Part shown: one piece after another, positions 1-11,707 of the stretch
Layout of the letters: each line of letters opens with the position of its first letter
How positions within the stretch are numbered: position 1 is the first letter of the stretch
Origin: Clavaria fumosa
Taxonomy: Eukaryota > Basidiomycota > Agaricomycetes > Agaricales > Clavariaceae
Reading direction: 5' to 3'
DNA length: 64,000 nt
Assembly: GCA_951802425.1 (NCBI GenBank)
Contig: OX637803.1
Coordinates: forward strand, 1,364,001-1,428,000
Made by a program: the position numbers and the translations under genes
The notes under the pieces: model-generated
Told to the model about the DNA's origin: nothing
Database searches by the model: none
What the model saw: the letters and a program-made list of their open reading frames with translations, nothing else

Positions 1-238
1 GAGTCCAATCATTCTGATCAGACTCCTATAGGAATAGGTGGGGGAGTGAAAAGTACAGCGTAACTCTGAAGTATATAAGAACTATCCTTGGCTCACTGAT
101 ATCTTGCTCAGTCCTGGTTCACTGCAAGAGAATACAGCATGTTGGCTGGGGTGACATCAGAACACAGAAGGAGACATCACAGAGTTTTGTCTGGTGAAAT
201 GTGTCTTCTTATTAATTTTTCCTTTGCTAATCTATAGA

Positions 239-946
239 TCAAAAGTCAATGGCCAGCACATTAGATGATCTAAGCATGCAAACCAACTCTATTCTGGCAC
301 GGCAGAATGTAACAATGGCAAAGTATTTCCTTGCACCCCTGGCCAATGTCAACGATGAGCAATGCTGGAAGAAATCTGACACCATTGGTCTCATCAGTGC
401 TGCCCATCTGTTATTTCGCCATGCTCTCTTAGACTGTGTAGTTTTCTCAATGTCCGACAATTATGCTCCCTTTCAACTGTCCCCGCAGTCAGAATTCCCC
501 AATGCCCCATTAAGGCTGAAAGAGGTATAGGGCCTTAATGTTTTCTAGAGTGGCCTGAATGCTGACTAGCCTATGCAATACAGTTCATCTCCCTGTTGAA
601 AGATTGGGTTAAACCCATTCAGTTGGCAATCAGATTGCAAGACTCTGAAGGCCGACTTTCACAGGATTCCATGTCTTTCTTTTTGACACCCCTTCCGACA
701 AATCCTACCTTGCAACAAGCGAAGCTTATATGCATGGTGAGGTTCCTAGGCACAGGGACAGAAAGGATGTGGAAGATCCAAATAAACACAATTTTGCAAA
801 ACTTTGAAATGACAACATTTGCGATTTCTTGGTTTGGCTTAGTGCATATTGGTTGTGTATCTCTTATCTGAAAGCTAATATTATTGCAGAATAGTTGGGC
901 CAATTTCTCCCAGTCTTTACAAGACTGGGTGAAGATTCTCACAGGG
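239..946 (+). CDS. Spliced hypothetical gene, N-terminal exons
   Basis: I do not recognise this protein. Three open segments are joined by plausible GT-AG introns: about 239-527 (3' splice AG at 237-238, donor after an Lys-Glu end), about 601-735 (includes DWVKPIQLAIRLQ and FFLTPLPTNP), and about 891-946 (WANFSQSLQDWVKIL). The repeated theme of a tryptophan-rich helix, DWVK, suggests one globular domain. No catalytic motif is visible. The segments lie upstream of, and in the same direction as, the JmjC-like gene at 1.3-3.8 kb, so they may be its first exons or a separate small gene. Codon use is CpG-poor like the rest of the flank. The exon model is an inference. Confidence 0.35.
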
Positions 947-1320
947 TGAGCAATATTTGTCCTTTGTTTCTCTCTTAGATCTAATAGCAAACTCTATCTA
1001 GAGAGGCTAACACACTAGGCCTCACCATATCACCTGATGTCATTGCAAGTTTCCAAGATCCCTGTATTAGCCTGTTGTTCAACACTGTTCAAGCACTTTT
1101 CCATTTCTGTGTTGTGATATCACTGTTGCTTGCCTTGTCTTCCCAATCATTTGATGTATCATCTGTCCAATGAAGTTATCTTGTTTCAGTGAGTGTAGCA
1201 GTTATTACCAATTGCATGGCTAACAAATTGTGTAGACTGCACTGAGCCTTGGAAATGAGAAGCTGCTTTTTTTGGCATGGACAGAGAGGGCACTCTGGTG
1301 ATCCCTGACACAAGCAAGCC
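947..1320. other. No gene seen
   Basis: About 370 bp with many stops on both strands and no recognisable repeat. Most likely intronic or intergenic. Confidence 0.4.
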
Positions 1321-3800
1321 TAACTGGTGAAACAATGATGGCATTCAACAGCTTCATCATTGAATTTCAAGAACTAGAAACAGAACATAAAGGTCCAGTA
1401 GTAGAAATTGATTGGTATTCTTGTTCTGGTAAGTGGTTATGAGGTGCCTGTTGCAGTGGCTAAATACAGTGTCTAGGCAAAGTTGTCCATGTCATTGCAG
1501 CTCCAGAGAGGAGAGAGAGTGAACTGTCAAGGCCTATAGGTATCATTGTAGATCTCAAGGTAGAGGTAAGTCCTTTTGGATTGTTTCCCTTTGCAAATGT
1601 GTCTCATAGTTGGATAGAAAGATGATGTCCCTGAGCTCTCATCTCTTCCTGCTCCTCAGGTAAGCTCTTCTCAAAGTCCTTAACCATTCTACTCACAATT
1701 CAACAGATTGAAGGGTGCAGTGTAGATGTAATGATGTGGGGTGCTGACCCTAGTTCTGGTCCAACGATCTACAAGCACTATGCAACCTCTGATTTGGTTT
1801 GTCTAGTATAGTTTCTTCTTCTCTTATTTATTCAGTTTATCACAGGCTTTTCAAGAATATCCAGTATTGAATGATATGGTGGAGATGGTTGAAGCACAGT
1901 ATGTGCAAGGGGTCCTGAAGCACCGCCTCCCAGCAGCCAGGTCTTGTAAATTCGAGCCAGAGGCATCGTTGATCTTTGTCACATCATGGGATGACTTCAC
2001 AGACATTCCAAGCAAAGAGATTCAAGACATTTTTTGGCACTGGCATATCCTCATATTGCCGACACCTATCCACACCTTGGAATTTGATGAAGAAGGACTA
2101 TTGACATTAGCACCTCTCAACCAAAGATGTGTTGTCCAAGGTTTATAGTATCTTTTATTTTGTTTCACTTGTTCATGCTCATTTTGCTGTAGTTGCAGAG
2201 ATGCATAAGGATGTCTCAGGGGACCTACTTTGAAATGCGACACTTTATGAACTGTTGGATGCTACTCGTAATGAAGGGCAGAGGAGGATTTTAAACAGCC
2301 TTGATTTTCCCATGGGCCACCTCAGCCTACCCCCACTGCTGCAATTCAAGTAAGGACCTTTGCCAGATCTGACTTCAAGTAGTGATTTTATTTTTCATTT
2401 CAATTTCTTCTAGTGCTCTCGCCATGCATGAGTTTGCAAAACATCAAACTTGTAAAGTTGAGGGATTTGTAAAAAATTATTCAACAGAAGAAGATCTTGT
2501 TTGGGGATTGGTGGTGATGAAGGGATCAATGTTGATGCCCCACATCGATGATGATGGCCTAGCAGCTGTCGTCATGATTATGGCAGGTTCCAAATGGTGG
2601 GTACTGCTCCGCCGTTGCCAGGATGCTGATACAGGTGACCATTGCAGAGATATCTTCTCAGCCCACTTGTTCCCCCTCAATTGGGAGCACTGCAGCACAT
2701 GGAAGAGTTTTTGGAGGCTGAGGCAGTCTATCTGAAAGCAGGCGATTCATTGTAAGTTTTTAATAGTGTCACTCAGTTCATTTAATAGCACCCTTGCAGC
2801 TTCATGTGCCCCGGGACCCTCCTTTTCGTTCTAGGCACCAACAACACCATCATACACAGTGGTCATTTTTATTGTGCCTCGACAATGTCCCACAGTTGCA
2901 CTGCAGCTATCCACACAACAGTCCTCAATCCCATCATAACAAATCAGTATCATAAAACAACCCAGTCATATTTCACAAGGATGATGTCAATGTGGGTGGA
3001 CCATTTTGTCAGTGATGCTTTGAAATACAGTATCTTGTTACTCTCCTCACATTTTTCTGTCTTATGTCTAAGTGTTATATAGCCTCTGCAGAACCCCTGG
3101 CCCATATTCCAGATATCACAACAAAGCAGGGCCTTTTGGACCTGATCATGGTTGGGAATATGCTCAAGTTTGGGCATGCATTTGATCACAACATCCCTGG
3201 CAAGAAGGCTCCTCCAGCCATCATTGAAGAACACAACATTGCAACGTGGCAATACTGGATCTTTCAGAGCTGGTTCAACAAACACTATATCCTGGATATT
3301 GGAGGACAGGGTGTAAACCCCTGTTACATTTTCAACCAGTCCCTGATCAATTTTGCAGCTGCAACATGTGCATACATCAAGAGATGGGAGAAGATGAATC
3401 TTGGCATCTCCCCCATGGTCATCACACTTGCATACAGCCATATTCAAAGTGAATGGCAGGACCTCCTGTTGCCTTTTGAAGGGTTATGTTGAAACAAGGG
3501 TCAGGCTCACAAGTTTTTATGGCCTCATGATTTTAGGATTCTCTGGCATGATGAGTTGCAAGTTTGGACAGAGCTACTAGACTGGCTCAAGGATCCTATC
3601 TACACCAATGCCCTCACACTTGAAGATGACCTCAGCAATGCTGATGATGATACTTCAGATGAAGAACCCCTGACAAAAAGGTTGGTTGATGGTGTGTACT
3701 GCCTGCCAATATTTCTTTTGGAGATATTTATATTGTCTATGTCATAGATGAATCTGAAGATGATGGGGCTGACATGAAGTGGAGGAAGCATGGCAAATAG
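1321..3800 (+). pseudogene. JmjC-like domain gene, multi-exon, probably decayed
   Basis: Resembles the large Agaricomycete family of JmjC-like (cupin-fold 2-oxoglutarate oxygenase-like) proteins of unknown substrate. Exons with consistent phase: 1846-2140 (ends before gtttat), 2199-2349, 2414-2751, from 2800, about 3088-3686, and a last short exon ending in TAG at 3798-3800. The family signature is visible in order: APLNQR, SLDFPM, VWGLVV, a possible metal-binding PHIDDDG (His-x-Asp), KWW, then FMCPGTLLFVLG and HSGHFYCASTM near the second metal His. Defects: an in-frame TGA at 2231-2233 (GDLL-stop-NATLYELL), an apparent frame change near 2660-2700, and an in-frame TGA at 3490-3492. Both TGAs fit CGA-to-TGA changes. 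Exons upstream of 1846 are uncertain. Confidence 0.55.
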
Positions 3801-5035
3801 TGAAATTGATGTGTGGTTAGTTGTGATAACATTTTGGAGATCTTTGGAGTGCATTTGGTGCAGGGATGTCTCATGGCAACACCTAACAATAATAAAAATT
3901 GCAATCTTGAAATTTCGCATGTGGCAGAGGTGTGTTCAGTGAGGCTCGTCACATGATGAGATTGAGAAATGAGATTGAGATACCACTACCAAAAATACAT
4001 AGGGCTCAGAGCTCTGCATATTTTTGAGATTGCAATGAAACTGGTGTGACAACAATCCGAAACCTGTCACCTGGACTTCACACAAGAATGCTCTCATTGG
4101 GAGTACATCCAGTTGTTGAATAATCTCAGTTCATTTATTAATTTATAGCCTGATTGATCTGTCTTTGAGTCCTTCACCTTCACTATCAATGACAAGCACA
4201 TAGAGTATTTCAAAGTCATGTGCCATCAGCATGACATGTCACTGTGTGACCAGCAATGAAGTACTTCGTCACGCATCACATTGTGACTTGTCACACACCT
4301 CTCAAGCACTACCTGCCTAGATGAATACAAAAGCCTCCAAAATTTGATTCAACAGCATGGTACAGACAACAGAGGACACAGAACAGACAGTCATTGAGCA
4401 TTTTTTTTCAGACATCTGAAGGAGACAGTGGGGTCTGAGAACTTGATAAAGCCCTGAAACAGAAATCTGCATTCTTACTTCTGTCTCTGGAACCACCCTT
4501 CCTCTACACTCCTTAGAATCTCACCCCTTAGCTGTTCATGGAGATTTGTGACCATTGAATGTTTCTACATGTTGTCCATGCCCAGCTCAAAGCCTGAGCC
4601 ATTCTGTGAAGCAATGAGAAAAATAGAAATCAAAGGTGGGTGGTCTCACCTGTACTGCATCCCAAAGTCTTTTACCCTCTGTCATCCAAAGCCTTGCAGA
4701 ATGGATTGTATAAATACCACAATCACTCCCATTTCCTTGCTTGATAACCTGTATTTATGTGACATGAGGAACAAATAATAAAGCCTTAGAGAATTCACAC
4801 CAACTTTTGGATAAATGACTTTGGGCAGCTTGATAGGTGCCAACCCACTAATGTCCCATGGAGGAACAGCCTCCTGTTGGAGATGATGCAGTCATTGAAG
4901 TCATGGGTTGAAGCCAATGCTCCCCATGCAGTGCAGGATGAAATCAAAATGTTGATAATTGTATGGCTTTTCTTTTTTCCTGTCTAATTACTTATCTCTG
5001 CATTCCAGGAACTAGCCTCATCCATTGAGTGTCCT
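3801..5035. other. No convincing gene
   Basis: About 1.2 kb of CpG-poor sequence. Only short open stretches occur, none with a recognisable domain or a convincing splice model. Confidence 0.4.
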
Positions 5036-6117
5036 TTGAGCATGGTGTTCTCTTGGGTGACTGCTGGCAACTGTATGCAAGAGATCTCTTGCTTTGCAGG
5101 ACCCTGCCTCCTGAATCTGCTTTGCAACAACCTGCAAGCAGCAAGGGTGCATATTTCAGCTGAATCACCCTCACATATTTATTGCTCGACAACTTGGTCT
5201 GGGCATGTGGCTGGCCCCAACATTGTCTATTTTGCAAACCTGTTGATGTGCTGGTGCCAGAAATGCCATCGAAGATTATGCCACTATTAAGGCTTATCAA
5301 TGACTGGCCTAATCAAGTCCAGGATATGGCCATGTCATACCCTTCCCTGACCAGCAATCATCTTGTGGAGGATTCAACCTTGAGCTGGCTGCAGCAGGCT
5401 GGTGACATGATTTTATGGCTAGATCATGTTGCTTTAGAAAATTATCACCATTCTCGACATCATTTGCACCATTGCCGGATACATACCTTCATGCAGCACC
5501 TATACCAGCTGGCATTCATCATCTGCTGCTTCGATCCGGTACTACAATCTCTATCATTTGTCAAATTTGTCTAATTGACTTTATTCTCAGGCCAATCTTG
5601 TCACCTACTCACTGGAAGGGAGATTTGGTCCTTCTGCCTTGGCACACAGTGCATTTCATCTCATCTCTAACTGCCTCAATGTCAGCCCTCTCCTGTTGCT
5701 GACTGGCTCTGAAACAGCACATCAAAGTATCTCAAAAGTGTTGCTCTTCAAGGTATTTACATTGTACCATTCCATGAGTTATTAATGTATTCTCCTAGTA
5801 TATGTTATTGGTGGCCCCAAGGAATTTGGCAATGAGTCAGGTGGAACATGCAATTTGGAGGCTTGTTTGCAATGTTGCAGGGGGGTCTCATCCGGAAGAC
5901 CTCATGCCTGGATTCTTTGCCAAGTGTCAAGCACAACACCTCCCTTTCCTTAGCCCTGTTTTCTCAAGGCAGCCACAATTTTCTATCTGTGACATCCCTA
6001 GTGAGAATTTCTGGTTCATTTGTTGTATTGAGCCTCCTGACAAGCACTCTAGCAATGCCCCAAACTGTTGGCGTCCCCCAAACCACTAACACCCCACAAG
6101 CCAGGATAGTCATTTGA
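5036..6117 (+). CDS. Hypothetical spliced gene
   Basis: Unrecognised. Several open segments on the + strand look protein-like rather than random, notably about 5280-5545 (INDWPNQVQDMAM, STLSWLQQAGDMILWLDHV, YQLAFIICCFDP), then further open sequence at about 5848-6117 ending in TGA. Amphipathic and tryptophan-rich helices are suggested but no active-site motif is seen. Splice sites can be proposed (AG near 5009, GT near 5751) but not proved. It lies between two JmjC-like genes and converges on the second. It could be a host gene or a decayed member of a multicopy family. Confidence 0.3.
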
Positions 6118-6432
6118 TGGGAAAATGACAGCTGTCACTAAGTTGACAGGGTGATGGCATCCTGCTTGATGTGCCATCACATAAATGGGCTGTACTGTTG
6201 GTAGTCATCACATTGGTCCCCATGACTTACTAGTCATGTGATTGTGACCTTGGATTGGTCATGTGATGTCACCATGACAGCTAATCTCTGTGAGATGCAT
6301 GGTATCATAGGAGAAAAAGTGACCTCCTGTCACAATTGACTTTACTTGTGTGTAAATGGAATGGAAAACATCAGGGGGTTGGATCCCAAAAGGTTGGGTT
6401 GAAGAGACAGGAGATGACAGAAAATGAAGAGC
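6118..6432. other. No gene seen; possible downstream part of the minus-strand JmjC-like gene
   Basis: About 315 bp with no clear exon. The minus-strand gene ends an exon at 6433 with a GTAAGC donor, so a further exon might lie here or beyond, but I could not identify it. Confidence 0.3.
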
Positions 6433-7347
6433 TTACAATACATCCCCATGTTCTAGAAGTATAGTACCTGCAACATGGCACTTGAAAGATGGCTCTTCAT
6501 CCTGGAGGATGAGTGCATTGAACTTGCAATATAATTCTTCATGAGTTGGCACAGGGCTCTCCAAATGGGGCTCAGACAAAGCCCAAATTTTCACCCCACA
6601 ATTGAAGATGACATATGTCCTGAATCCTTCTGCATTGTGATGACAATGCATGATAAACCTGCTGTGAGCAGCAAGTACCCATCCAGATCTCCTGACCCAG
6701 TCTTCAAGCACAACACAGGGCCCAGTTCTTTGCTCATCTATGCATTGGACATCCTTAGTTGACCATTTGGCTTTGATACTATGAGTCTTTGCAATGCTTG
6801 CAAGATTGGGTATCAGAACATGTTGACTGATATGCCATGCTTGACACTCATCAGTCAGACTTCTGTTAAGGGCTTGAGAAAAGGCAGTTGGAAACATCAG
6901 ATAAAGTGCATACATGAGCCAGTGAGGAACTTCCATATGAGACATATGCAAGTCCAGGACATTTTCACAGATGGATGGGTCCTGAGCACAAGAGACAAAA
7001 TCCCAGAGGAAATGCTCCTGGAATGGGTTCCCAGGTCTTTTTTTGATGCATGTCTTAGCATCTGTTACTTATAGCAGTTGGAAAAGCAACTCACTGTGAC
7101 AAACAACTGTCTGGTCTCCAGAGAAACCAGCCATTTCAAAAGACTCAATTGTGAACTGCAGGAGTACACTGGGATGCCATCCTCTCACTACAACTGGAGT
7201 TCCTTCACACAAAGCCTTCCACATGGCAGTCATGAATTCCACATCCTCCCCTGAGCTTGGGCATTTAGGAGCTTGCAAGACTGTGACCAATGCCTGAGGT
7301 TGAAGCTGAAGCTGACATGCATCTTGAACTTGGGACAAGAGGCACAC
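6433..7347 (-). CDS. JmjC-like domain gene, N-terminal part
   Basis: Second JmjC-like gene, read right to left. Exon about 7069-7347 contains GTPVVVRGW and ends near FSGDQTVV. The next exon, about 6433-7045, runs continuously through NPFQEHFLWDF, WSTKDVQCIDEQRTGPCVVL, the core SGWVLAAHSRF, MHCHHNAEGF, FNCGVKIWAL and GTILLEHGDVL, followed by GTAAGC as donor. The order RGW, then LAAHSRF with a His-x-Asp/Asn site, KIW and LLEHGDV is the double-stranded beta-helix seen in Agaricomycete JmjC-like proteins. The expected metal ligand Asp is Asn here (HHN rather than HHD), a change that a single CpG transition would produce, so activity is doubtful. The C-terminal exons are not identified. Confidence 0.5.
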
Positions 7348-8049
7348 AACACTGAGATCCTGAAAGTGTCTCAGCTCTGAGAATGCTCATGTCATGAAAG
7401 AAGAAGACATACATGATGAGGGGTCTCATCCTCTAATATGAAGGGAAGATATGTTTTCAACCCATCATACAACTACAATTGTGGCTTAGAACACATTGAA
7501 CTGTGGACTTCATTAGAGTGTGAGCTTTAAAACAATAGTTGGTACTACTTCAAACTAATGTTTTGGAGTTGTATTGACTGTTGATCCTTTGGTCTTCATT
7601 AGACAAACTTGTGTTGTGAGGAGGTTCACAAGAAAATGTCAGAAGTTGAAAGGCAGATAAATGACCTTGTACATAGACTGAGTTAAAGAGTCCCATGACT
7701 GGGGTAGATAATATAGACAATTCAACATTTGTGTAGTGAATTAGAACAACATCTGAGTTGTTTACTAAGGTTGCAAGAGCATAGTTAAGGTTGTGAGCTT
7801 GATCAGTCATGGGTTGCAGCTTACATATATATAAGCTCAAATATATAGTTATAATTACAGTGGTACTTGTATCATGGATAAGGTAACTATAGGCTACTAC
7901 AGACAGAGTCTGCAGGGTATTGGATGCATGTACACAGTTGACCAGTGGTGGTGCTAAGGTTGTGGCATTGTGAGATGGGTCACATGAATATGCTGGTGAT
8001 GCAGGTGACACAGGGGACACATTTTGTGTCTGGGATCTGGTTCTTGTGC
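7348..8049. other. No gene seen
   Basis: About 700 bp of AT-rich sequence before the minisatellite. The open stretches show no domain and appear random. Confidence 0.4.
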
Positions 8050-8535
8050 CTGATATGACACCTGGGACCTAGGATTTGGTGCCTGGGACCTGGGACCTGG
8101 GACATGGCACCTGGGACCTGGGACATGGCACCTGGGACATGGCACATGGCACCTGGGACATGGGACATGGCACCTGGGACCTGGGACCTGGGACATGGCA
8201 CCTGGGACATGGCACATGGCACCTGGGACATGGGACATGGCACCTGGGACCTGGGCACCTGGGACTTGAGCACCTTGAGACCTGGGACTTGGTGCTTGGG
8301 ACCTAAAGTGTGCCAAGTCCAATATTTCAGATTTCAGATTCTAAGTACCAGGTCTCCCAGGTGCCATGCCTCAAGTGTCCCAAGTCTCCTGTACCCCAGG
8401 TCCCAGGTCTCCCAGGTGTCTCAGGTTTCAGGTCTCCCAGGTGTTGTCCTAAGTCCCATGTACCCAAGGTCCCAGGTGTCTCAGGTGTCCCAGGTGTCTC
8501 AGGTCTCAGGTGTCCCAGGTGTCTCAGGTCCTAAG
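8050..8535. repeat. Two-part minisatellite, halves mutually reverse-complementary
   Basis: 8050-8310 is built from variants of ACCTGGGACATGGC and ACCTGGG, tandemly repeated. 8340-8535 is built from CCCAGGTGTC and CCCAGGTCTC units, the reverse complement of the same core. Long open frames through it on both strands are by-products of the repeat period and are not treated as genes. Confidence 0.85.
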
Positions 8536-8879
8536 TCTTCTAGATGCAACAGTTCTGAGCACTTCACATTCAGTCTTCCATGTTGGCCCACATGCTATTC
8601 ACATAGATGAGTTATTATGGAGGGATCAGCTTAGACAATATCCATAAGCTGGTTCATGTTGGCCAACATGCTATTTACATGGATGAATTATTTATTTTTA
8701 CAGAGTCTGTCAACTAATGGGCCAGTTCAATCCTATCACAAGGTCTCCTTGCCCACCCTCACTGAAAATCTCATAATTAATGCTGAGGCTTGGCCAACCC
8801 TCAGCCCCCATGATAAATATGCACTAGTGTAAATGTTGGCTGCACCACTGAATGCATCACAAACTGACTGAATGGGCTC

Positions 8880-9175
8880 TGAGGGCAGTGGCAGTGATGA
8901 GGGCAGCAGCAACAAGGGCAGTGACATGGCAGCAATGAGGGTGGTGATGCAGCAGTGATGAGGGCAGTGATGCAGCAGCAACAAGGGCAGTGATGATGAG
9001 GGCAGCAGCAGTGAAGGGGGGGGCAGTGGCAAGGGCAGTGGCCATGATGAGGGTGGCAATGTGGCAGTGATGATGAGGGTGGCAGTGGTGAAGGGGGGGG
9101 GGCAGTGACAAGGGCAGTGGCAATGACAAGGGTGGTGCAGCAGCAACAAGGGCAGCAATGATGAGGGTTGCAGTG
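8880..9175. repeat. GGCAGTG/GATGAGGGC minisatellite
   Basis: Imperfect tandem array of units such as GGCAGCAGCAACAAGGGCAG and GTGATGAGG, with two short poly-G interruptions near 9017 and 9098. Open frames across it are artefacts of the repeat. Confidence 0.85.
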
Positions 9176-10628
9176 TCAAATTACTTGATGATCTATAGTA
9201 CCTAGCCCCTTGAGCAAGTGGTTCAGCACCTTATGCATCTCTTCAATCATTCCCTATGCCCTCTCTTAGTCCTCTACCTGTTCTGTACTACTTACCCATG
9301 TCAACTTACTCCCAATATGACTTAAGCTATGAAAGGTGACACTAGGAGGGAAAGAAATGGCTCTGAAGTAGGAACAAAGAACTGCACAAACAAACAGTCT
9401 TTACCATTGAATTCCCACTGCCTTGTTACCTTTATATGCATAAAGGCAGAAGGAAATAACTCTCAAGCTGGTTTTACTACTGTTTAGGCTACATCCTAGT
9501 ATTACTAAAATAGTGCCAAAGGGAGGCTTTAAGTGGGAAAACTGAACAGACAGAAATGCCAGGAAGGTCTATAGGGTCATACCTGCAAGTTTACAAGAGG
9601 AGTGGAGTGTTTGCAGCTGAGCTACGTGGTCACAAACTTGCCAGCACAAGTCTGGCACTGCTCTGATGTTGTGGGGTAGCCCCAATTGTGATCAGGCCTT
9701 GTGTTATGTCTATGTCGTGGAGGTTGGGCAGAGTAAAGTCCAGGTGGGAATAGCAGAGTCTGGGCAAGAATAACAAAGTCTGGGCATGGCAGAGCAAACC
9801 AGAGTTTGGGCAGAGTTGGACTTGGGATCGGACGAGACCTGGTGAATGTATTGAAATGATGCCCTCTGCGGATCAGTGTCTCGGATTTCAGGAAAAGGCA
9901 GGAGATGGGTTTCAGGCAATGCAGGAGTAGAATGCAAGTAGGCAGGGTTGATATTCAGACTGGCTAGACAAGGCCGTAAATCTACAAGTACTTATGCAAA
10001 AGTCTGGGGTGATGCTAGCAACAGAGATAACTCTGGTATGACTATGGAATCTGTTCGTAGCTACGGAGAAATGTCTGGGAGTCAGGAAATAAACTAAACA
10101 ACAGGACTATGAGACGGAGATAGAATCTGATTGGGACAAACATTAAACTACTAACTATGATTGTACAGATGTTTCTGGGAGTCCATCAATTGTCCAGGCA
10201 ATGGGTCCAGGGCAGGACCAGTTCCTGGTTGCCCGAGGCAACAGCAACTAGTGCGGACATCAGTTGGTGGCCCTTCAGGCACACTTCCTGATCCTGCACT
10301 ATGTCACACAAGTAAAGTCCGGTGCTCTGGACATAAGTCCAAGAGCCTGGAGTTGCGATTGGGGGTCCGGAGACCACCAGAGAAGGCCGGAGAATACTCC
10401 AGTTGGCACAGGCATGACAGTATCTCCCTCTCAGGGCTGAGCCCTCAAGGCCCTGGATCTGTTACCACCCCTGGACCAGATTGGGGCATTTGGATCAAGG
10501 CGATCGCGATCTGAGGACAGAAATGGGATTGGAGATTTGTTGGAGTTCAAAATCTGTGGCCAGGTATATAATCTGGGGCATCAATCCACCACCAGTCCCC
10601 TCTCCTTAGACCTGAACCACCACCAGGC
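9176..10628. other. No gene; possible decayed 3' LTR region of Gypsy-3
   Basis: By position this should hold the 3' LTR of the minus-strand Gypsy-3 element, but I could not find a matching second copy or clear TG/CA ends, so no LTR is called. 9720-9810 repeats the core GTCTGGGCA(AGAA) several times. Confidence 0.35.
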
Positions 10629-11631
10629 ATGGCTGAAGAAGACAACGAATACAAAGTCCAACTCCGGAAACTCCAGGCGGAGATGGAGGCATTGCAGGCA
10701 AACAAGGTGCAGAGGGAGAAGGAGGCAGCAGAGTGGAAGAGACAAGAGGAGGAGGCAGAGATGAAATGGAGGGAGGAGGAGGCAGAGACGGGGAAAAGAG
10801 CACAGGAGCAGAGGAAGGAGTTGGAGGTGGCATGGGCCACAACGAAGCTGGTGGCTAGTGTGGAGGAGTTGGTGAACCTCCAGGAGGCAGCAGAGAAAGC
10901 GGTGTGGGAGCAGAAGGAGGAGGAGGCATGGAGGAAGTGTGCAGCAGAGATTGTGGAGGCCCAGGGGACCTTGGCCGGAGTAACATGCAAGCGTTGCTCC
11001 CAGAAAAAACTAGTAAGTTCTCCTGTCTTCACCAGAGATCACACTAAAGTCTGGGCCAGGAATGCAAATGGATGGGGCCAGCAAGAACTTGGAGTTGAGA
11101 TGAGTGCTGGGAGAAGCAGGTCAGGTGTGTGTGGCCAGGGAAGGCAAAGGGCAAGGGGAAGGGAAAGGACAAGGGAAAGTGGGTTGCGTGTTGGGGGACA
11201 AAGTCCAATGTGATGGTGGAGTTGGATTTGGACCAGAGGTCAGAGACAGAGGCAGAGGGTGAGCTGGAGGTGGAGGCGAGGCCAGCAAAAAAGCTCTGGG
11301 CCAAGGACTTTGAGCCAGAGCTGGATCTCCAGTCAGTGAACTGGTTCCTCCAGGCAAATGCAGAGAAGAGCCATGAAGTCTGGATGCACTGGAACACAGT
11401 GGTAAAGGGGCTGGAGAAGATGATGAGGAGGCAGTGGAGCAGGAGATTGCATGCTCCTGTCAGTCTTCGCTGATGGATGTGCAGCCAGAGGTGGGAGACA
11501 GAGCGGAGCAGGAGATCGCATGCTCCTGTCAGTCTTCGCTGATGGATGTGCGGCCAGAGGTGGGAGACAGAGCGGAGCAGGAGATGGAGACAGAGGATGC
11601 GGAAGGGGAACCAGACTTGGGTCTGGTGTAA
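10629..11631 (+). pseudogene. Opposite-strand accessory gene of Gypsy-3: coiled-coil plus Cys cluster
   Basis: Starts MAEEDNEYKVQLRKLQ at 10629. A long charged coiled coil (ALQANKVQREKEAAEWKRQE) is followed by CKRC near 10990, then in the next frame CVWPGKAKGKGKG near 11126, and an acidic, helical tail (DLQSVNWFLQ). Reading uses three frames (10629-11213, about 11129-11473, 11434-11631), so at least two frameshifts break it. It lies just beyond the chromodomain end of Gypsy-3 and runs opposite to pol. The gene at 59618-60651 has the same layout and related motifs (an acidic start, ALK..KAQEEEEWK, CVWP, then AC-x2-C) in the same place in Gypsy-2. Role unknown. The Cys pattern loosely resembles fungal Zn-cluster proteins, which could mean nucleic-acid or protein binding; that is inference. 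Confidence 0.55.
11436..11590 (+). repeat. 69-bp tandem repeat within the accessory gene
   Basis: Unit starts at 11436, 11505 and 11574 (spacing exactly 69 bp = 23 codons), each beginning GGAGCAGGAGAT. Two full copies and the start of a third. The length is a multiple of three, so the repeat expands the protein without shifting frame. Confidence 0.85.
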
Positions 11632-11707
11632 ATTATTTCGTTTTTTTTTTTTTTGCAAATCAGATTTCTGTTGATCAGACTTCATGTGAACTAAGTCTGA
11701 GTGAAGC

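Noticed and set aside
8050..8310. CRISPR-like array
   Set aside because: There are no unique spacers; it is a continuous minisatellite in a eukaryotic genome.
9704..10480. LTR of Gypsy-3 with TGTTA-type ends
   Set aside because: Candidate ends (TGTTATGTC, TGTTACCAC) have no second copy or target duplication, and one is in the wrong orientation.
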